Below, piece by piece: positions 1-10,270 of a stretch of 64,000 bases of DNA. A program made the position numbers and the translations under genes. The notes under the pieces were generated by a model. That model saw nothing but the letters and a program-made list of their open reading frames with translations. It had not been told where the DNA came from and did no database searches. Origin of the DNA: Aptenodytes patagonicus (Eukaryota > Chordata > Aves > Sphenisciformes > Spheniscidae); NCBI RefSeq assembly GCF_965638725.1, contig NC_134974.1, positions 1,572,143 through 1,636,142 on the forward strand, written 5' to 3'. How positions within the stretch are numbered: position 1 is the first letter of the stretch; each line of letters opens with the position of its first letter.

Positions 1-25
1 CGCTCACTGGACATCCAGCCTGCCT

Positions 26-322
26 TTAGCAGGGCAGGCACCTTCTGCCGCAGTAGCGGCCACCAAGGCCAGAGAGGCCAAAGCCCCCAGAGGAGATGGG
101 CACTCCCTCAGCACTCAGGATGCTGCCAACAGCAGCGGAGGTGGTGGATCCCACAGCGGTGTTCTGGGGGAAGGAGCTGAGGATGGGTCCGGGTAGGGTC
201 ACCACCACGGGAGAGGGCTCGATAATCACCCGGGAGTCCTGGCACTGCCTGACGCAGGGCTCGTTGCAGCTGTTGGCAAGCGGGGTTGGGCCACAGGGGC
301 GGCACAGGTCGTAGCAGGACAT
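26..322 (-). CDS. Feather keratin (feather corneous beta-protein), copy F1
   Basis: Structural protein of feather barbs and barbules; it polymerises into 3-4 nm beta-filaments in cornifying cells. The 98-residue length is the family norm. Residues 1-27 form the Cys-rich head (C3, C7, C10, C19, C23, C27). Residues 36-69 are the conserved beta-sheet core, with the P-G-P turn at 44-46 and FPQNT at 51-55. A short Gly/Ser segment (77-88) leads to a Cys-rich tail (C91, C95, C98). I chose the ATG at 322 because it gives the canonical MSCYDLC start; the open frame further upstream offers only a GTG at the first bases of exon 2. Exon 2 begins at 343 after an AG acceptor, and the intron is 344-680. The 3' UTR runs off the left edge, so the polyadenylation signal is not visible. 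The product is identical to copy F2. Confidence 0.95.
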   Translation of the reverse strand: MSCYDLCRPCGPTPLANSCNEPCVRQCQDSRVIIEPSPVVVTLPGPILSSFPQNTAVGSTTSAAVGSILSAEGVPISSGGFGLSGLGGRYCGRRCLPC

Positions 323-680
323 GGCTGTGGGACGGAGGTGCACCTGGGAGAGAGGGCAGGGAGAGCTCAGGCATCATGTGAGGTGCAGCCTGAACAGCCT
401 GCTCGGCAAGGGAAAAGGCACAGGCTGCGGAGAAGGGACAACCCGAGGAGGGAGGAAGAGAGGATTAGGAACCCCGGACGCACAGTTTCCCTGCAAAGAG
501 AGCCCAAGACCTTCTTCCACCTCCCCACAGTGGAGAATAAGGAGAACAGAGATGCTGGGAGCAGGATCCAGGAGCAAGGCTCTCAGCAAAAGCTACACCG
601 AGGCAAAGTCTCAGTTGAGCCCAGAAGACAAAGAGGAAAAGGAGAAAGACAAGAAACAGACAAAGGCGGTTGCAGCTCAC

Positions 681-768
681 CTTGTTCACCGAGGAGGAGA
701 AGGCAAGAGAAGTGGATGAGGAAGCCTGCTGTTGGACTGGCTTTTATACTGGTCCAGACTGCCCCGGG
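681..768 (-). promoter_or_regulatory. F1 core promoter and non-coding exon 1
   Basis: TATAAAA lies at 742-748 (minus strand). GGCAGTCTGG lies at 754-763, 5 bp upstream of it, inside a CCCGGGG context. A start site about 31 nt downstream of the TATA box would give exon 1 at about 717-681 (37 nt). Exon 1 ends at a GTGAG donor (intron from 680). The start site is inferred; the TATA box and donor are seen. Confidence 0.8.
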
Positions 769-2195
769 CCCAGAGGCACCCTTTGCGCATGTCATGTGTT
801 TACCAACAAGCTCATCTTGCATGCAAAGCATCACAATTACAGAAATGGAGACACTGCTTATGTTCCCTGCAACGCTGCCTTTTCATTTCCCTGTTCATGA
901 CATGCCCATTCAGCCACACAGGCTCCTTTCAAGTGACAGGATTAGAGGCCAAAATGTTTCCAGGGGAAATGACACGTCAGCACAGGCAGATGGTGCAGCC
1001 AGTGATGAGAAGTGTCCCACCTCGCCGGGTGATGCCATCCCCTTGCCTTCCAGGGCCCCACTTTAAGGATTCTCATAATGAACGGGGCATGTTTTCATGC
1101 AACCCTTAAACACAAGGCCAGACGTTAAAAAATTTTCTGTGGCAGGAGTCACCTTATCCATTGTGTAACCTAATACTTAACTCCATCAAATTTAGGTATA
1201 AACTTCCCAGTCACCTTGGATACCCTGTAAGGTTTTAGGCTCAGCAATTTAACATCGAGCAAAATCCATATGCTCTTTGCCTTTCCTTACCTTATCTGGA
1301 GAGCCTCCAGCAGCCTCCAATCCACAGGAGAAGGGTGTTTGAGAAGCAGAGACGCTCCTCTACAACACACACTAAGTCTACTCCCCCTGCCACCCCCAGC
1401 AGCAAAGGTCGGTGTTGGGGCTTCCCAACTGTTCCTTCTTCATCCCCAAGGCTACCAAACACTTCTTCTTTGATCCTACACACTAACTCAATAACAGGCA
1501 CTGCAGAAACCTTGGAAAGCTTTCCATGAGACGTCAAAACTCATCACAAATACGCATGGTCTGAGAACGTCAGCAGGAACACACTGGAGGCATGCAGACA
1601 TCAGGATCTCTGTTTCCTCTTCCCAAGCGTCCCAGCACACTCAGACATCCAGCTTCCCACTGGCCCGTGCAAGTCCTGCAGTCAGCACCTCTAGTGAGGC
1701 TCTGCCCAAAGGCTCCAATGCCCTGCCGCAGCCTGCACGTGCTGCAGATGCGGCCTTCCCTCCCTGGTACGATATTGTCACCCCACCGTGCTTCTGCTGT
1801 CAGCTCAGCATGGCTCATGAATGTTGATGGAGAGTGCATTTCCTGAGGGCCTTCCTGCCCAGCAGGGCACGGGGGGGGTGCTGACAGCAGCTGTCTTTCA
1901 GGGAAGACAGGGCTTTGGCTATGGGGAAAGGCGTGGTGGGGGTTCCCACAGCGTATGGGACAGCACAGGAGGTGCCCCTCACTGTACCTGAAGCAGGACT
2001 GGGGTGCAGGGGGCAAAACATCACCTGTGGAGGCCAAGAGCATGTGGGAGGAAAGGACAGGCAGCTTGTCCTCTCCGACATCACCAACTGCATGACAACT
2101 TCACACGCGAGCAAGGTTACTTCCCTCCCTGATGCTGGTGGTCTTGCAGTTTGGGGCAGAAAGGCAGGAAGATGCAATGGCTGCACCCTGGAGGG
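769..2195. other. Feather spacer 1, gene-free
   Basis: This is the upstream flank of F1. It includes a CRE-like TGACACGTCA near 970-979 and a palindromic TTGCATGCAA near 818-827 that could be regulatory. I see no conserved protein frame; the open frames here are short and recur only because the whole unit is duplicated. Confidence 0.6.
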
Positions 2196-2263
2196 TTTGT
2201 TTGTTTGTTTGTTTGTTTGTTTGTTTGTTTGTTTCTTTCTTTCTTTCTTTCTTTCTTTCTTTC
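2196..2263. repeat. (TTTG)9(TTTC)8 microsatellite
   Basis: Counted directly: nine TTTG units (2196-2231) followed by eight TTTC units (2232-2263). It lies about 1.45 kb upstream of the F1 TATA box. The matching site in unit 2 is much longer. Confidence 0.97.
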
Positions 2264-2760
2264 CTTCCTCTCGTCTGCAAGGGATGGACAAGGACTTGCT
2301 GAATGCCCTCCCTTCAGTGTCATGAGCCCATGTGAACTCCCAAGCAGTGACTGAGCAGCTCTGCCAACATTGCCAAGTACGTCATAAAGGGAGCTGGGGG
2401 GCACAGAGAGAGGGTCTCGGGGCAGAAGTGAAGGCTTACAACTCCTTGGGCATCTGTCAACGCACCAGACATGCCTTGGAGCCATGGAAAGCATTGCAGG
2501 GTTTTGCTGAGAGACACAACAAGTCTAGTGTTCAGGACAAAGGGATGTGGGTGACTTTGGGCAGGCTTTGTCAGATGTAAAGGACAGCCCCCGCCAGGTG
2601 ACCATTTCAGCGGGACACCCACTCCCAATCCCCCAAGAAAGATACGAGTCTCCCTCATCCCTTCAGCCACCCCTTTACCCTGTAGAGCATCCCTTTTCCC
2701 CCTGGACAGCTTGGCTGGGCATCCCAGGAGGGAAGGAACACGAGGAGACTCAAGCTACCA
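2264..2760. other. Spacer between microsatellite and the F2 3' end, gene-free
   Basis: Unique-looking GC-rich DNA with no supported gene. The tract from about 2685 to the F2 polyadenylation site is also found at about 5998 and 9041, so the F2, F3 and F4 units share this downstream edge. Confidence 0.6.
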
Positions 2761-2772
2761 TGCAGCATAAAC

Positions 2773-2778
2773 TTTAAT
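2773..2778 (-). terminator. F2 polyadenylation signal (ATTAAA)
   Basis: TTTAAT on the plus strand, 429 bp past the F2 stop. The same hexamer is kept downstream of F3 and F4. It implies a 3' UTR of about 440 nt. Confidence 0.7.
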
Positions 2779-3206
2779 GAGTCTAAAGAGTGAAACAAAG
2801 CAGTGCGTGCTGGAAGGGACCCGCTCCAGGCTGCTACCAGGGCAGCGGAGAGTCAGGCACCCCTTCACAGCAATGGGACACGCGTCCTCCTCCCACACAC
2901 GTGGGGGGAGAGGGTGATGAGCAGGGCCCCTCTCGGATTGCTTCAGGACGAACCCATGGCACAGCACAGCAGGAGACAACAGGGACTCAGGATGCGGAGA
3001 AGAAAGCAGGAGGAGAAGAAGACAACATCGGTTGGCCGTGTTTCCAGACACCACAGGCTGGCACCTTGCTTCCTTCCCTCCCTCATTGCAGGAGGGCACG
3101 AGGGTGCTCAACCCATCTGGAAACCCTGGCCAGCAGTTCCGTCCTCAGTCCGGCACCTGGCTTTGGGCTTCCTGGTCAATGCGCTCACTGGACATCCAGC
3201 CTGCCT

Positions 3207-3503
3207 TTAGCAGGGCAGGCACCTTCTGCCGCAGTAGCGGCCACCAAGGCCAGAGAGGCCAAAGCCCCCAGAGGAGATGGGCACTCCCTCAGCACTCAGG
3301 ATGCTGCCAACAGCAGCGGAGGTGGTGGATCCCACAGCGGTGTTCTGGGGGAAGGAGCTGAGGATGGGTCCGGGTAGGGTCACCACCACGGGAGAGGGCT
3401 CGATAATCACCCGGGAGTCCTGGCACTGCCTGACGCAGGGCTCGTTGCAGCTGTTGGCAAGCGGGGTTGGGCCACAGGGGCGGCACAGGTCGTAGCAGGA
3501 CAT
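3207..3503 (-). CDS. Feather keratin, copy F2
   Basis: The 98-residue product is identical to F1. Exon 2 starts at 3524, the intron spans 3525-3861 (337 bp) and exon 1 ends at 3862. The gene is complete in the window: promoter, both exons, CDS and an ATTAAA signal at 2773-2778. It lies head-to-tail with F1 and F3 on the same strand. Identity with F1 extends through intron and flanks, which points to very recent duplication or homogenisation rather than selection on the protein alone. Confidence 0.96.
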   Translation of the reverse strand: MSCYDLCRPCGPTPLANSCNEPCVRQCQDSRVIIEPSPVVVTLPGPILSSFPQNTAVGSTTSAAVGSILSAEGVPISSGGFGLSGLGGRYCGRRCLPC

Positions 3504-3861
3504 GGCTGTGGGACGGAGGTGCACCTGGGAGAGAGGGCAGGGAGAGCTCAGGCATCATGTGAGGTGCAGCCTGAACAGCCTGCTCGGCAAGGGAAAAGGC
3601 ACAGGCTGCGGAGAAGGGACAACCCGAGGAGGGAGGAAGAGAGGATTAGGAACCCCGGACGCACAGTTTCCCTGCAAAGAGAGCCCAAGACCTTCTTCCA
3701 CCTCCCCACAGTGGAGAATAAGGAGAACAGAGATGCTGGGAGCAGGATCCAGGAGCAAGGCTCTCAGCAAAAGCTACACCGAGGCAAAGTCTCAGTTGAG
3801 CCCAGAAGACAAAGAGGAAAAGGAGAAAGACAAGAAACAGACAAAGGCGGTTGCAGCTCAC

Positions 3862-3949
3862 CTTGTTCACCGAGGAGGAGAAGGCAAGAGAAGTGGATGA
3901 GGAAGCCTGCTGTTGGACTGGCTTTTATACTGGTCCAGACTGCCCCGGG
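3862..3949 (-). promoter_or_regulatory. F2 core promoter and exon 1
   Basis: TATAAAA at 3923-3929 and GGCAGTCTGG at 3935-3944. The exon 1 donor follows 3862; a 37-nt exon is inferred (about 3862-3898). Confidence 0.8.
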
Positions 3950-5376
3950 CCCAGAGGCACCCTTTGCGCATGTCATGTGTTTACCAACAAGCTCATCTTG
4001 CATGCAAAGCATCACAATTACAGAAATGGAGACACTGCTTATGTTCCCTGCAACGCTGCCTTTTCATTTCCCTGTTCATGACATGCCCATTCAGCCACAC
4101 AGGCTCCTTTCAAGTGACAGGATTAGAGGCCAAAATGTTTCCAGGGGAAATGACACGTCAGCACAGGCAGATGGTGCAGCCAGTGATGAGAAGTGTCCCA
4201 CCTCGCCGGGTGATGCCATCCCCTTGCCTTCCAGGGCCCCACTTTAAGGATTCTCATAATGAACGGGGCATGTTTTCATGCAACCCTTAAACACAAGGCC
4301 AGACGTTAAAAAATTTTCTGTGGCAGGAGTCACCTTATCCATTGTGTAACCTAATACTTAACTCCATCAAATTTAGGTATAAACTTCCCAGTCACCTTGG
4401 ATACCCTGTAAGGTTTTAGGCTCAGCAATTTAACATCGAGCAAAATCCATATGCTCTTTGCCTTTCCTTACCTTATCTGGAGAGCCTCCAGCAGCCTCCA
4501 ATCCACAGGAGAAGGGTGTTTGAGAAGCAGAGACGCTCCTCTACAACACACACTAAGTCTACTCCCCCTGCCACCCCCAGCAGCAAAGGTCGGTGTTGGG
4601 GCTTCCCAACTGTTCCTTCTTCATCCCCAAGGCTACCAAACACTTCTTCTTTGATCCTACACACTAACTCAATAACAGGCACTGCAGAAACCTTGGAAAG
4701 CTTTCCATGAGACGTCAAAACTCATCACAAATACGCATGGTCTGAGAACGTCAGCAGGAACACACTGGAGGCATGCAGACATCAGGATCTCTGTTTCCTC
4801 TTCCCAAGCGTCCCAGCACACTCAGACATCCAGCTTCCCACTGGCCCGTGCAAGTCCTGCAGTCAGCACCTCTAGTGAGGCTCTGCCCAAAGGCTCCAAT
4901 GCCCTGCCGCAGCCTGCACGTGCTGCAGATGCGGCCTTCCCTCCCTGGTACGATATTGTCACCCCACCGTGCTTCTGCTGTCAGCTCAGCATGGCTCATG
5001 AATGTTGATGGAGAGTGCATTTCCTGAGGGCCTTCCTGCCCAGCAGGGCACGGGGGGGGTGCTGACAGCAGCTGTCTTTCAGGGAAGACAGGGCTTTGGC
5101 TATGGGGAAAGGCGTGGTGGGGGTTCCCACAGCGTATGGGACAGCACAGGAGGTGCCCCTCACTCTACCTGAAGCAGGACTGGGGTGCAGGGGGCAAAAC
5201 ATCACCTGTGGAGGCCAAGAGCATGTGGGAGGAAAGGACAGGCAGCTTGTCCTCTCCGACATCACCAACTGCATGACAACTTCACACGCGAGCAAGGTTA
5301 CTTCCCTCCCTGATGCTGGTGGTCTTGCAGTTTGGGGCAGAAAGGCAGGAAGATGCAATGGCTGCACCCTGGAGGG
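3950..5376. other. Feather spacer 2, gene-free
   Basis: Near-identical copy of spacer 1 upstream of F2. No supported gene. Confidence 0.6.
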
Positions 5377-5576
<200 letters not shown>

Positions 5577-6072
5577 CTTCCTCTCGTCTGCAAGGGATGG
5601 ACAAGGACTTGCTGAATGCCCTCCCTTCAGTGTCATGAGCCCATGTGAACTCCCAAGCAGTGACTGAGCAGCTCTGCCAACATTGCCAAGTACGTCATAA
5701 AGGGAGCTGGGGGGCACAGAGAGAGGGTCTCGGGGCAGAAGTGAAGGCTTACAACTCCTTGGGCATCTGTCAACGCACCAGACATGCCTTGGAGCCATGG
5801 AAAGCATTGCAGGGTTTTGCTGAGACACACAAGTCGTCTAGTGTTCAGGACAAAGGGATGTGGGTGACTTTGGGCAGGCTTTGTCAGATGTAAAGGACAG
5901 CCCCCGCCAGGTGACCATTTCAGCGGGACACCCACTCCCAATCCCCCAAGAAAGATACGAGTCTCCCTCACCCCTTCAGCCACCCCTTTACCCTGTAGAG
6001 CATCCCTTTTCCCCCTGGACAGCTTGGCTGGGCATCCCAGGAGGGAAGGAACACGAGGAGACTCAAGCTACC
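5577..6072. other. Spacer between microsatellite and the F3 3' end, gene-free
   Basis: Copy of 2264-2760 with a few substitutions. No supported gene. Confidence 0.6.
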
Positions 6073-6085
6073 ATGCAGCATAAAC

Positions 6086-6091
6086 TTTAAT
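6086..6091 (-). terminator. F3 polyadenylation signal (ATTAAA)
   Basis: TTTAAT on the plus strand, 429 bp past the F3 stop, in the same context as for F2. Confidence 0.7.
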
Positions 6092-6519
6092 GAGTCTAAA
6101 GAGTGAAACAAAGCAGTGCGTGCTGGAAGGGACCCGCTCCAGGCTGCTACCAGGGCAGCGGAGAGTCAGGCACCCCTTCACAGCAATGGGACACGCGTCC
6201 TCCTCCCACACACGTGGGGGGAGAGGGTGATGAGCAGGGCCCCTCTCCGATTGCTTCAGGACAAACCCATGGCACAGCACAGCAGGAGACAACAGGGACT
6301 CAGGATGCGGAGAAGAAAGCAGGAGGAGAAGAAGACAACATCGGTTGGCCGTGTTTCCAGACACCACAGGCTGGCACCTTGCTTCCTTCCCTCCCTCATT
6401 GCAGGAGGGCACGAGGGTGCTCAACCCATCTGGAAACCCTGGCCAGCAGTTCCGTCCTCAGTCCGGCACCTGGCTTTGGGCTTCCTGGTCAATGCGCTCA
6501 CTGGACATCCAGCCTGCCT

Positions 6520-6816
6520 TTAGCAGGGCAGGCACCTTCTGCCGCAGTAGCGGCCGCCAAGGCCAGAGAGGCCAAAGCCCCCGGAGGAGATGGGCACTCC
6601 CTCCTCACTCAGGATGCTGCCAACAGCAGCGGAGGTGGTGGATCCCACAGCGGTGTTCTGGGGGAAGGAGCTGAGGATGGGTCCGGGTAGGGTCACCACC
6701 ACGGGAGAGGGCTGGATCACCACCCGGGAGTCCTGGCACTGCCTGACGCAGGGCTCGTTGCAGCTGTTGGCAAGCGGGGTTGGGCCACAGGGGCGGCACA
6801 GGTCGTAGCAGGACAT
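6520..6816 (-). CDS. Feather keratin, copy F3
   Basis: 98 residues; differs from F1/F2 at I33V, E35Q and A71E, all between or beside the core strands, with every Cys kept. Exon 2 starts at 6837, the intron is 6838-7176 (339 bp) and exon 1 ends at 7177. The part of the intron next to exon 1 (about 7130-7165) differs from F1/F2. The upstream flank matches units 1 and 2 only to about 7,550, where the repeat ends. Confidence 0.95.
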   Translation of the reverse strand: MSCYDLCRPCGPTPLANSCNEPCVRQCQDSRVVIQPSPVVVTLPGPILSSFPQNTAVGSTTSAAVGSILSEEGVPISSGGFGLSGLGGRYCGRRCLPC

Positions 6817-7176
6817 GGCTGTGGGACGGAGGTGCACCTGGGAGAGAGGGCAGGGAGAGCTCAGGCATCATGTGAGGTGCAGCCTGAACAGCCTGCTCGG
6901 CAAGGGAAAAGGCACAGGCTGCGGAGAAGGGACAACCCGAGGAGGGAGGAAGAGAGGATTAGGAACCCCGGACGCACAGTTTCCCTGCAAAGAGAGCCCA
7001 AGACCTTCTTCCACCTCCCCACAGTGGAGAATAAGGAGAACAGAGATGCTGGGAGCAGGATCCAGGAGCAAGGCTCTCAGCAAAAGCTACACCGAGGCAA
7101 AGTCTCAGTTGAGCCCAGAAGACAAAGAGGAGAACAAGAGAAAGAGGGGAGTGAGGCAAAGGTGGTTGCAGCTCAC

Positions 7177-7264
7177 CTTGTTCACCGAGGAGGAGAAGGC
7201 AAGAGAAGTGGATGAGGAAGCCTGCTGTTGGACTGGCTTTTATACTGGTCCAGACTGCCCCGGG
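7177..7264 (-). promoter_or_regulatory. F3 core promoter and exon 1
   Basis: TATAAAA at 7238-7244 and GGCAGTCTGG at 7250-7259. The exon 1 donor follows 7177. The 300 bp upstream stays nearly identical to F1 and F2, so these three should share expression. Confidence 0.8.
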
Positions 7265-9110
7265 CCCAGAGGCACCCTTTGCGCATGTCATGTGTTTACC
7301 AACAAGCTCATCTTGCATGCAAAGCATCACAATTACAGAAATGGAGACACTGCTTATGTTCCCTGCAACGCTGCCTTTTCATTTCCCTGTTCATGACATG
7401 CCCATTCAGCCACACAGGCTCCTTTCAAGTGACAGGATTAGAGGCCAAAATGTTTCCAGGGGAAATGACACGTCAGCACAGGCAGATGGTGCAGCCAGTG
7501 ATGAGAAGTGTCCCACCTCGCCGGGTGATGCCATCCCCTTGCCCTCCAGGGCCTCACTTTAAAGTGTTTCCTGATAAATGGGGCAGGTCTCCGCATAACC
7601 CTGCGCCTTCAGCCTGGACATCCACATGCAAGGGTCGGCACCGTCAATCGCTCTCCCTCATGCTGTGCTCACCCACACCGTTTTAGGCATCGCCTTTCTA
7701 GGCAGGGTACCTCTGCTCTTGGGTTTTAGTCTCTCTCTCTGAGATTGAGCTTTGCTCTCGGCAGAAGTTTGCTTGGCTCTTTTGCCATCTTCCTTCTCTC
7801 CTTCATCCTTAGCTGCCTTAAGCAGCACAGTACCAGTGGTTAAGAATGAAGGCTATTTCCCGCCCAACACTCTTTACTGGAGACCTCTGGTAAAGTTCGA
7901 GGCACCCCTGTGACCAAGGAACGTGCTGGCCAATCGATACACTGCCTTCTTCCTGCCTGAGTCTTTGCCACAACTTCTGCTCTGGCCATCCAGACTGCTG
8001 GCACAGCAGGCATGACCAAGTACTTGGCAGGACCTCCACAGGACACCCAACCCTGCTCAGCACCAAGCAGGGTCCACGAGTCTTTGTCAGGACAGTCGGA
8101 GGAGCACGGCACAAGAGGTGCCTCCTACTCTACCTGAAGCACAACCAGAGCAGCAGGACCAAAGTGTTGCCTGTGGAGGACAAGGGAGTGGGAAGGAGGG
8201 ACTGAGAACAGAGCCGGCGGGCTACCACTCCCTCAGTCTCCCCAGCTTGAGGCCTGGTTGGAGGGACAAAAGGATCGCTGCTTGGGACCTCTACAGGCAC
8301 AGCCTGCACAGCAGCTGAGTGGGGTTTCTGGAGGATTTGCAGCACGTCTGCTCCAGACTCACTGCCCTTCAGGACACAGTGACACACACAGAAGGACTCC
8401 ACAACACCTAATGCTTTTGACCACAAGACTGCTCCAGTCGGGGCAAAGATGCTTTTCCTGCTCCCTTCTAGACCTCTGCAGAGATTCCAGGACATGTCAC
8501 CCACGCTACCCATCACTTCCACATGAGGGAGGGCGATCCCTGTGTGTCCATCCCCCTCCCCTACCCATTTTACACACCCATGCTCAACCCATCCCCATTG
8601 TGCCAAAATCTAGCAGAGGGCTCACATCTCCCTTTACACAGTTGCCCTGGCTGCCACCTGTCCCTTCAACTCCTTTGGGACTCCCTCCAGTTCCAGGGTT
8701 TGGAAGAAGTGCTTGGAGGAGGGAAGGGCAAGGACACATTGCGAGTGGTAACATGCGACCAGAGCCTTGGCCAGGCGGGTGTTAGCCTGCACAGAAATGT
8801 CTTCCATCAGGTCAATGGCTTCCCTCATCAAGTGGAAGCCAGTATCCAACCACACTTGTTGCTCACACGTCCCTTGGGGGAGCTCCTGGCCACCCTTTGC
8901 ATACTCAGACAATACCACACACCCCTCCACCACCCCATGTCTCCTTCCAATGACCACAGCCCTCGAGGGTACTCAGCTCCTACAGGCGCAAGAGAGGTCC
9001 ACCATTGGCCCTTACCCACCCACCATTTTCCCCTCCAGCGCATCCCTTTTCCCCCTGGACAGCTTGGCTGGGCATCCCAGGAGGGAAGGAACACGAGGAG
9101 ACTCAAGCTA
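7265..9110. other. Diverged feather spacer 3, gene-free
   Basis: Up to about 7,550 this is the conserved F-type upstream flank. Between about 7,550 and 9,040 it departs from spacers 1 and 2 but keeps patches of homology: the segment near 8120-8200 lines up with 1975-2060 (both contain TACCTGAAGCA and CCTGTGGAGG). From 9,041 it abruptly matches the 3' flank shared with F2 and F3. I find no supported gene. Confidence 0.55.
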
Positions 9111-9125
9111 CCATGCAGCATAAAC

Positions 9126-9131
9126 TTTAAT
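9126..9131 (-). terminator. F4 polyadenylation signal (ATTAAA)
   Basis: TTTAAT on the plus strand, 429 bp past the F4 stop. Confidence 0.7.
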
Positions 9132-9559
9132 GAGTCTAAAGAGTGAAACAAAGCAGTGCGTGCTGGAAGGGACCCGCTCCAGGCTGCTACCAGGGCAGCG
9201 GAGAGTCAGGCACCCCTTCACAGCAATGGGACACGCGTCCTCCTCCCACACACGTGGGGGGAGAGGGTGATGAGCAGGGCCCCTCTCCGATTGCTTCAGG
9301 ACGAACCCATGGCACAGCACAGCAGGAGACAACAGGGACTCAGGATGCGGAGAAGAAAGCAGGAGGAGAAGAAGACAACATCGGTTGGCCGTGTTTCCAG
9401 ACACCACAGGCTGGCACCTTGCTTCCTTCCCTCCCTCATTGCAGGAGGGCACGAGGGTGCTCAACCCATCTGGAAACCCTGGCCAGCAGTTCCGTCCTCA
9501 GTCCGGCACCTGGCTTTGGGCTTCCTGGTCAATGCGCTCACTGGACATCCAGCCTGCCT

Positions 9560-9856
9560 TTAGCAGGGCAGGCACCTTCTGCCGCAGTAGCGGCCACCAA
9601 GGCCAGAGAGGCCAAAGCCCCCGGAGGAGATCGGCACTCCCTCAGCACTCAGGATGCTGCCAACAGCAGCAGAGGTGGTGGATCCCACAGTGGTGTTCTG
9701 GGGGAAGGAGCTGAGGATGGGTCCAGGCAGGGTCACCACCACGGGAGAGGGCTCGATAATCACCCGGGAGTCCTGGCACTGCCTGACGCAGGGCTCGTTG
9801 CAGCTGTTGGCAAGCGGGGTTGGGCCACAGGGGCGGCACAGGTCATAGCAGGACAT
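9560..9856 (-). CDS. Feather keratin, copy F4
   Basis: 98 residues, identical to F1 except A56T in the core (PQNTTV), which creates an N-T-T sequence of no expected consequence in a cytoplasmic protein. Exon 2 starts at 9877, the intron is 9878-10182 (305 bp) and exon 1 ends at 10183. The 3' UTR and CDS are nearly identical to the other copies, but intron and upstream DNA are clearly more diverged. That looks like gene conversion confined to exon 2. This is the copy nearest the AT-rich region. Confidence 0.95.
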   Translation of the reverse strand: MSCYDLCRPCGPTPLANSCNEPCVRQCQDSRVIIEPSPVVVTLPGPILSSFPQNTTVGSTTSAAVGSILSAEGVPISSGGFGLSGLGGRYCGRRCLPC

Positions 9857-10182
9857 GGCTGCAGGACGGAGGTGCACCTGGGAGAGAGCGTACGGAAAAC
9901 ACAGGCATCATGTGAGGTGCAGGCTGACAGCCCGCTTGGCAAGAGAAAAGGCACAGGCTGGGGAGAAGGGACAGCCTGCATAGGGAAGAAGAGAGATTAA
10001 AGAGCCTCGGTCCTGAAGGGTCCCCTGCAAAGAAAGTCCAAGACCATCTCCCATGATGGTGGCAAGGAGCTGAGAGTCAGGAACACGACAAAGCAGCAAG
10101 GTTTTCAGCAAAATCTATACCGAGGCCAGAAGACAAAGAGAAAAATGATGAAGAGAAAAAGACAAAGGCACTTACTACTTAC

Positions 10183-10270
10183 CTTGTTCACCGAGGAGAA
10201 GGCAAGAGAAGTGGATGAGGGAGCCTGCTGTTGGACTGGCTTTTATACTGGTCCAGACCGCCCCAGGCCC
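10183..10270 (-). promoter_or_regulatory. F4 core promoter and exon 1
   Basis: TATAAAA at 10241-10247. The usual GGCAGTCTGG is GGCGGTCTGG here (10253-10262), one change from the other three copies. The donor is GTAAG rather than GTGAG. Recognisable homology to the other feather promoters fades by about 10,450. Confidence 0.75.

Larger units (their letters stand above)
1..3181. repeat. Tandem feather-keratin unit 1 (3,181 bp)
   Basis: This segment recurs from 3182 onward in the same orientation. The period is set by the CDS starts (322 and 3503) and by matching splice sites and the microsatellite start (2196 and 5377). The unit holds one gene, its promoter, and a spacer with no other supported gene. 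Only scattered base differences separate it from unit 2, for example in the small patch near 2511-2526. Confidence 0.9.

Noticed and set aside
323-343. N-terminal extension of the feather frames by seven residues
   Set aside because: The upstream start is GTG at the first bases of exon 2, not an ATG; the ATG giving MSCYDLC fits the 98-residue family length.
9143-10000. A 285-codon plus-strand open frame
   Set aside because: It is antisense to the F4 3' UTR and CDS; open only because of the codon bias of the feather-keratin gene.
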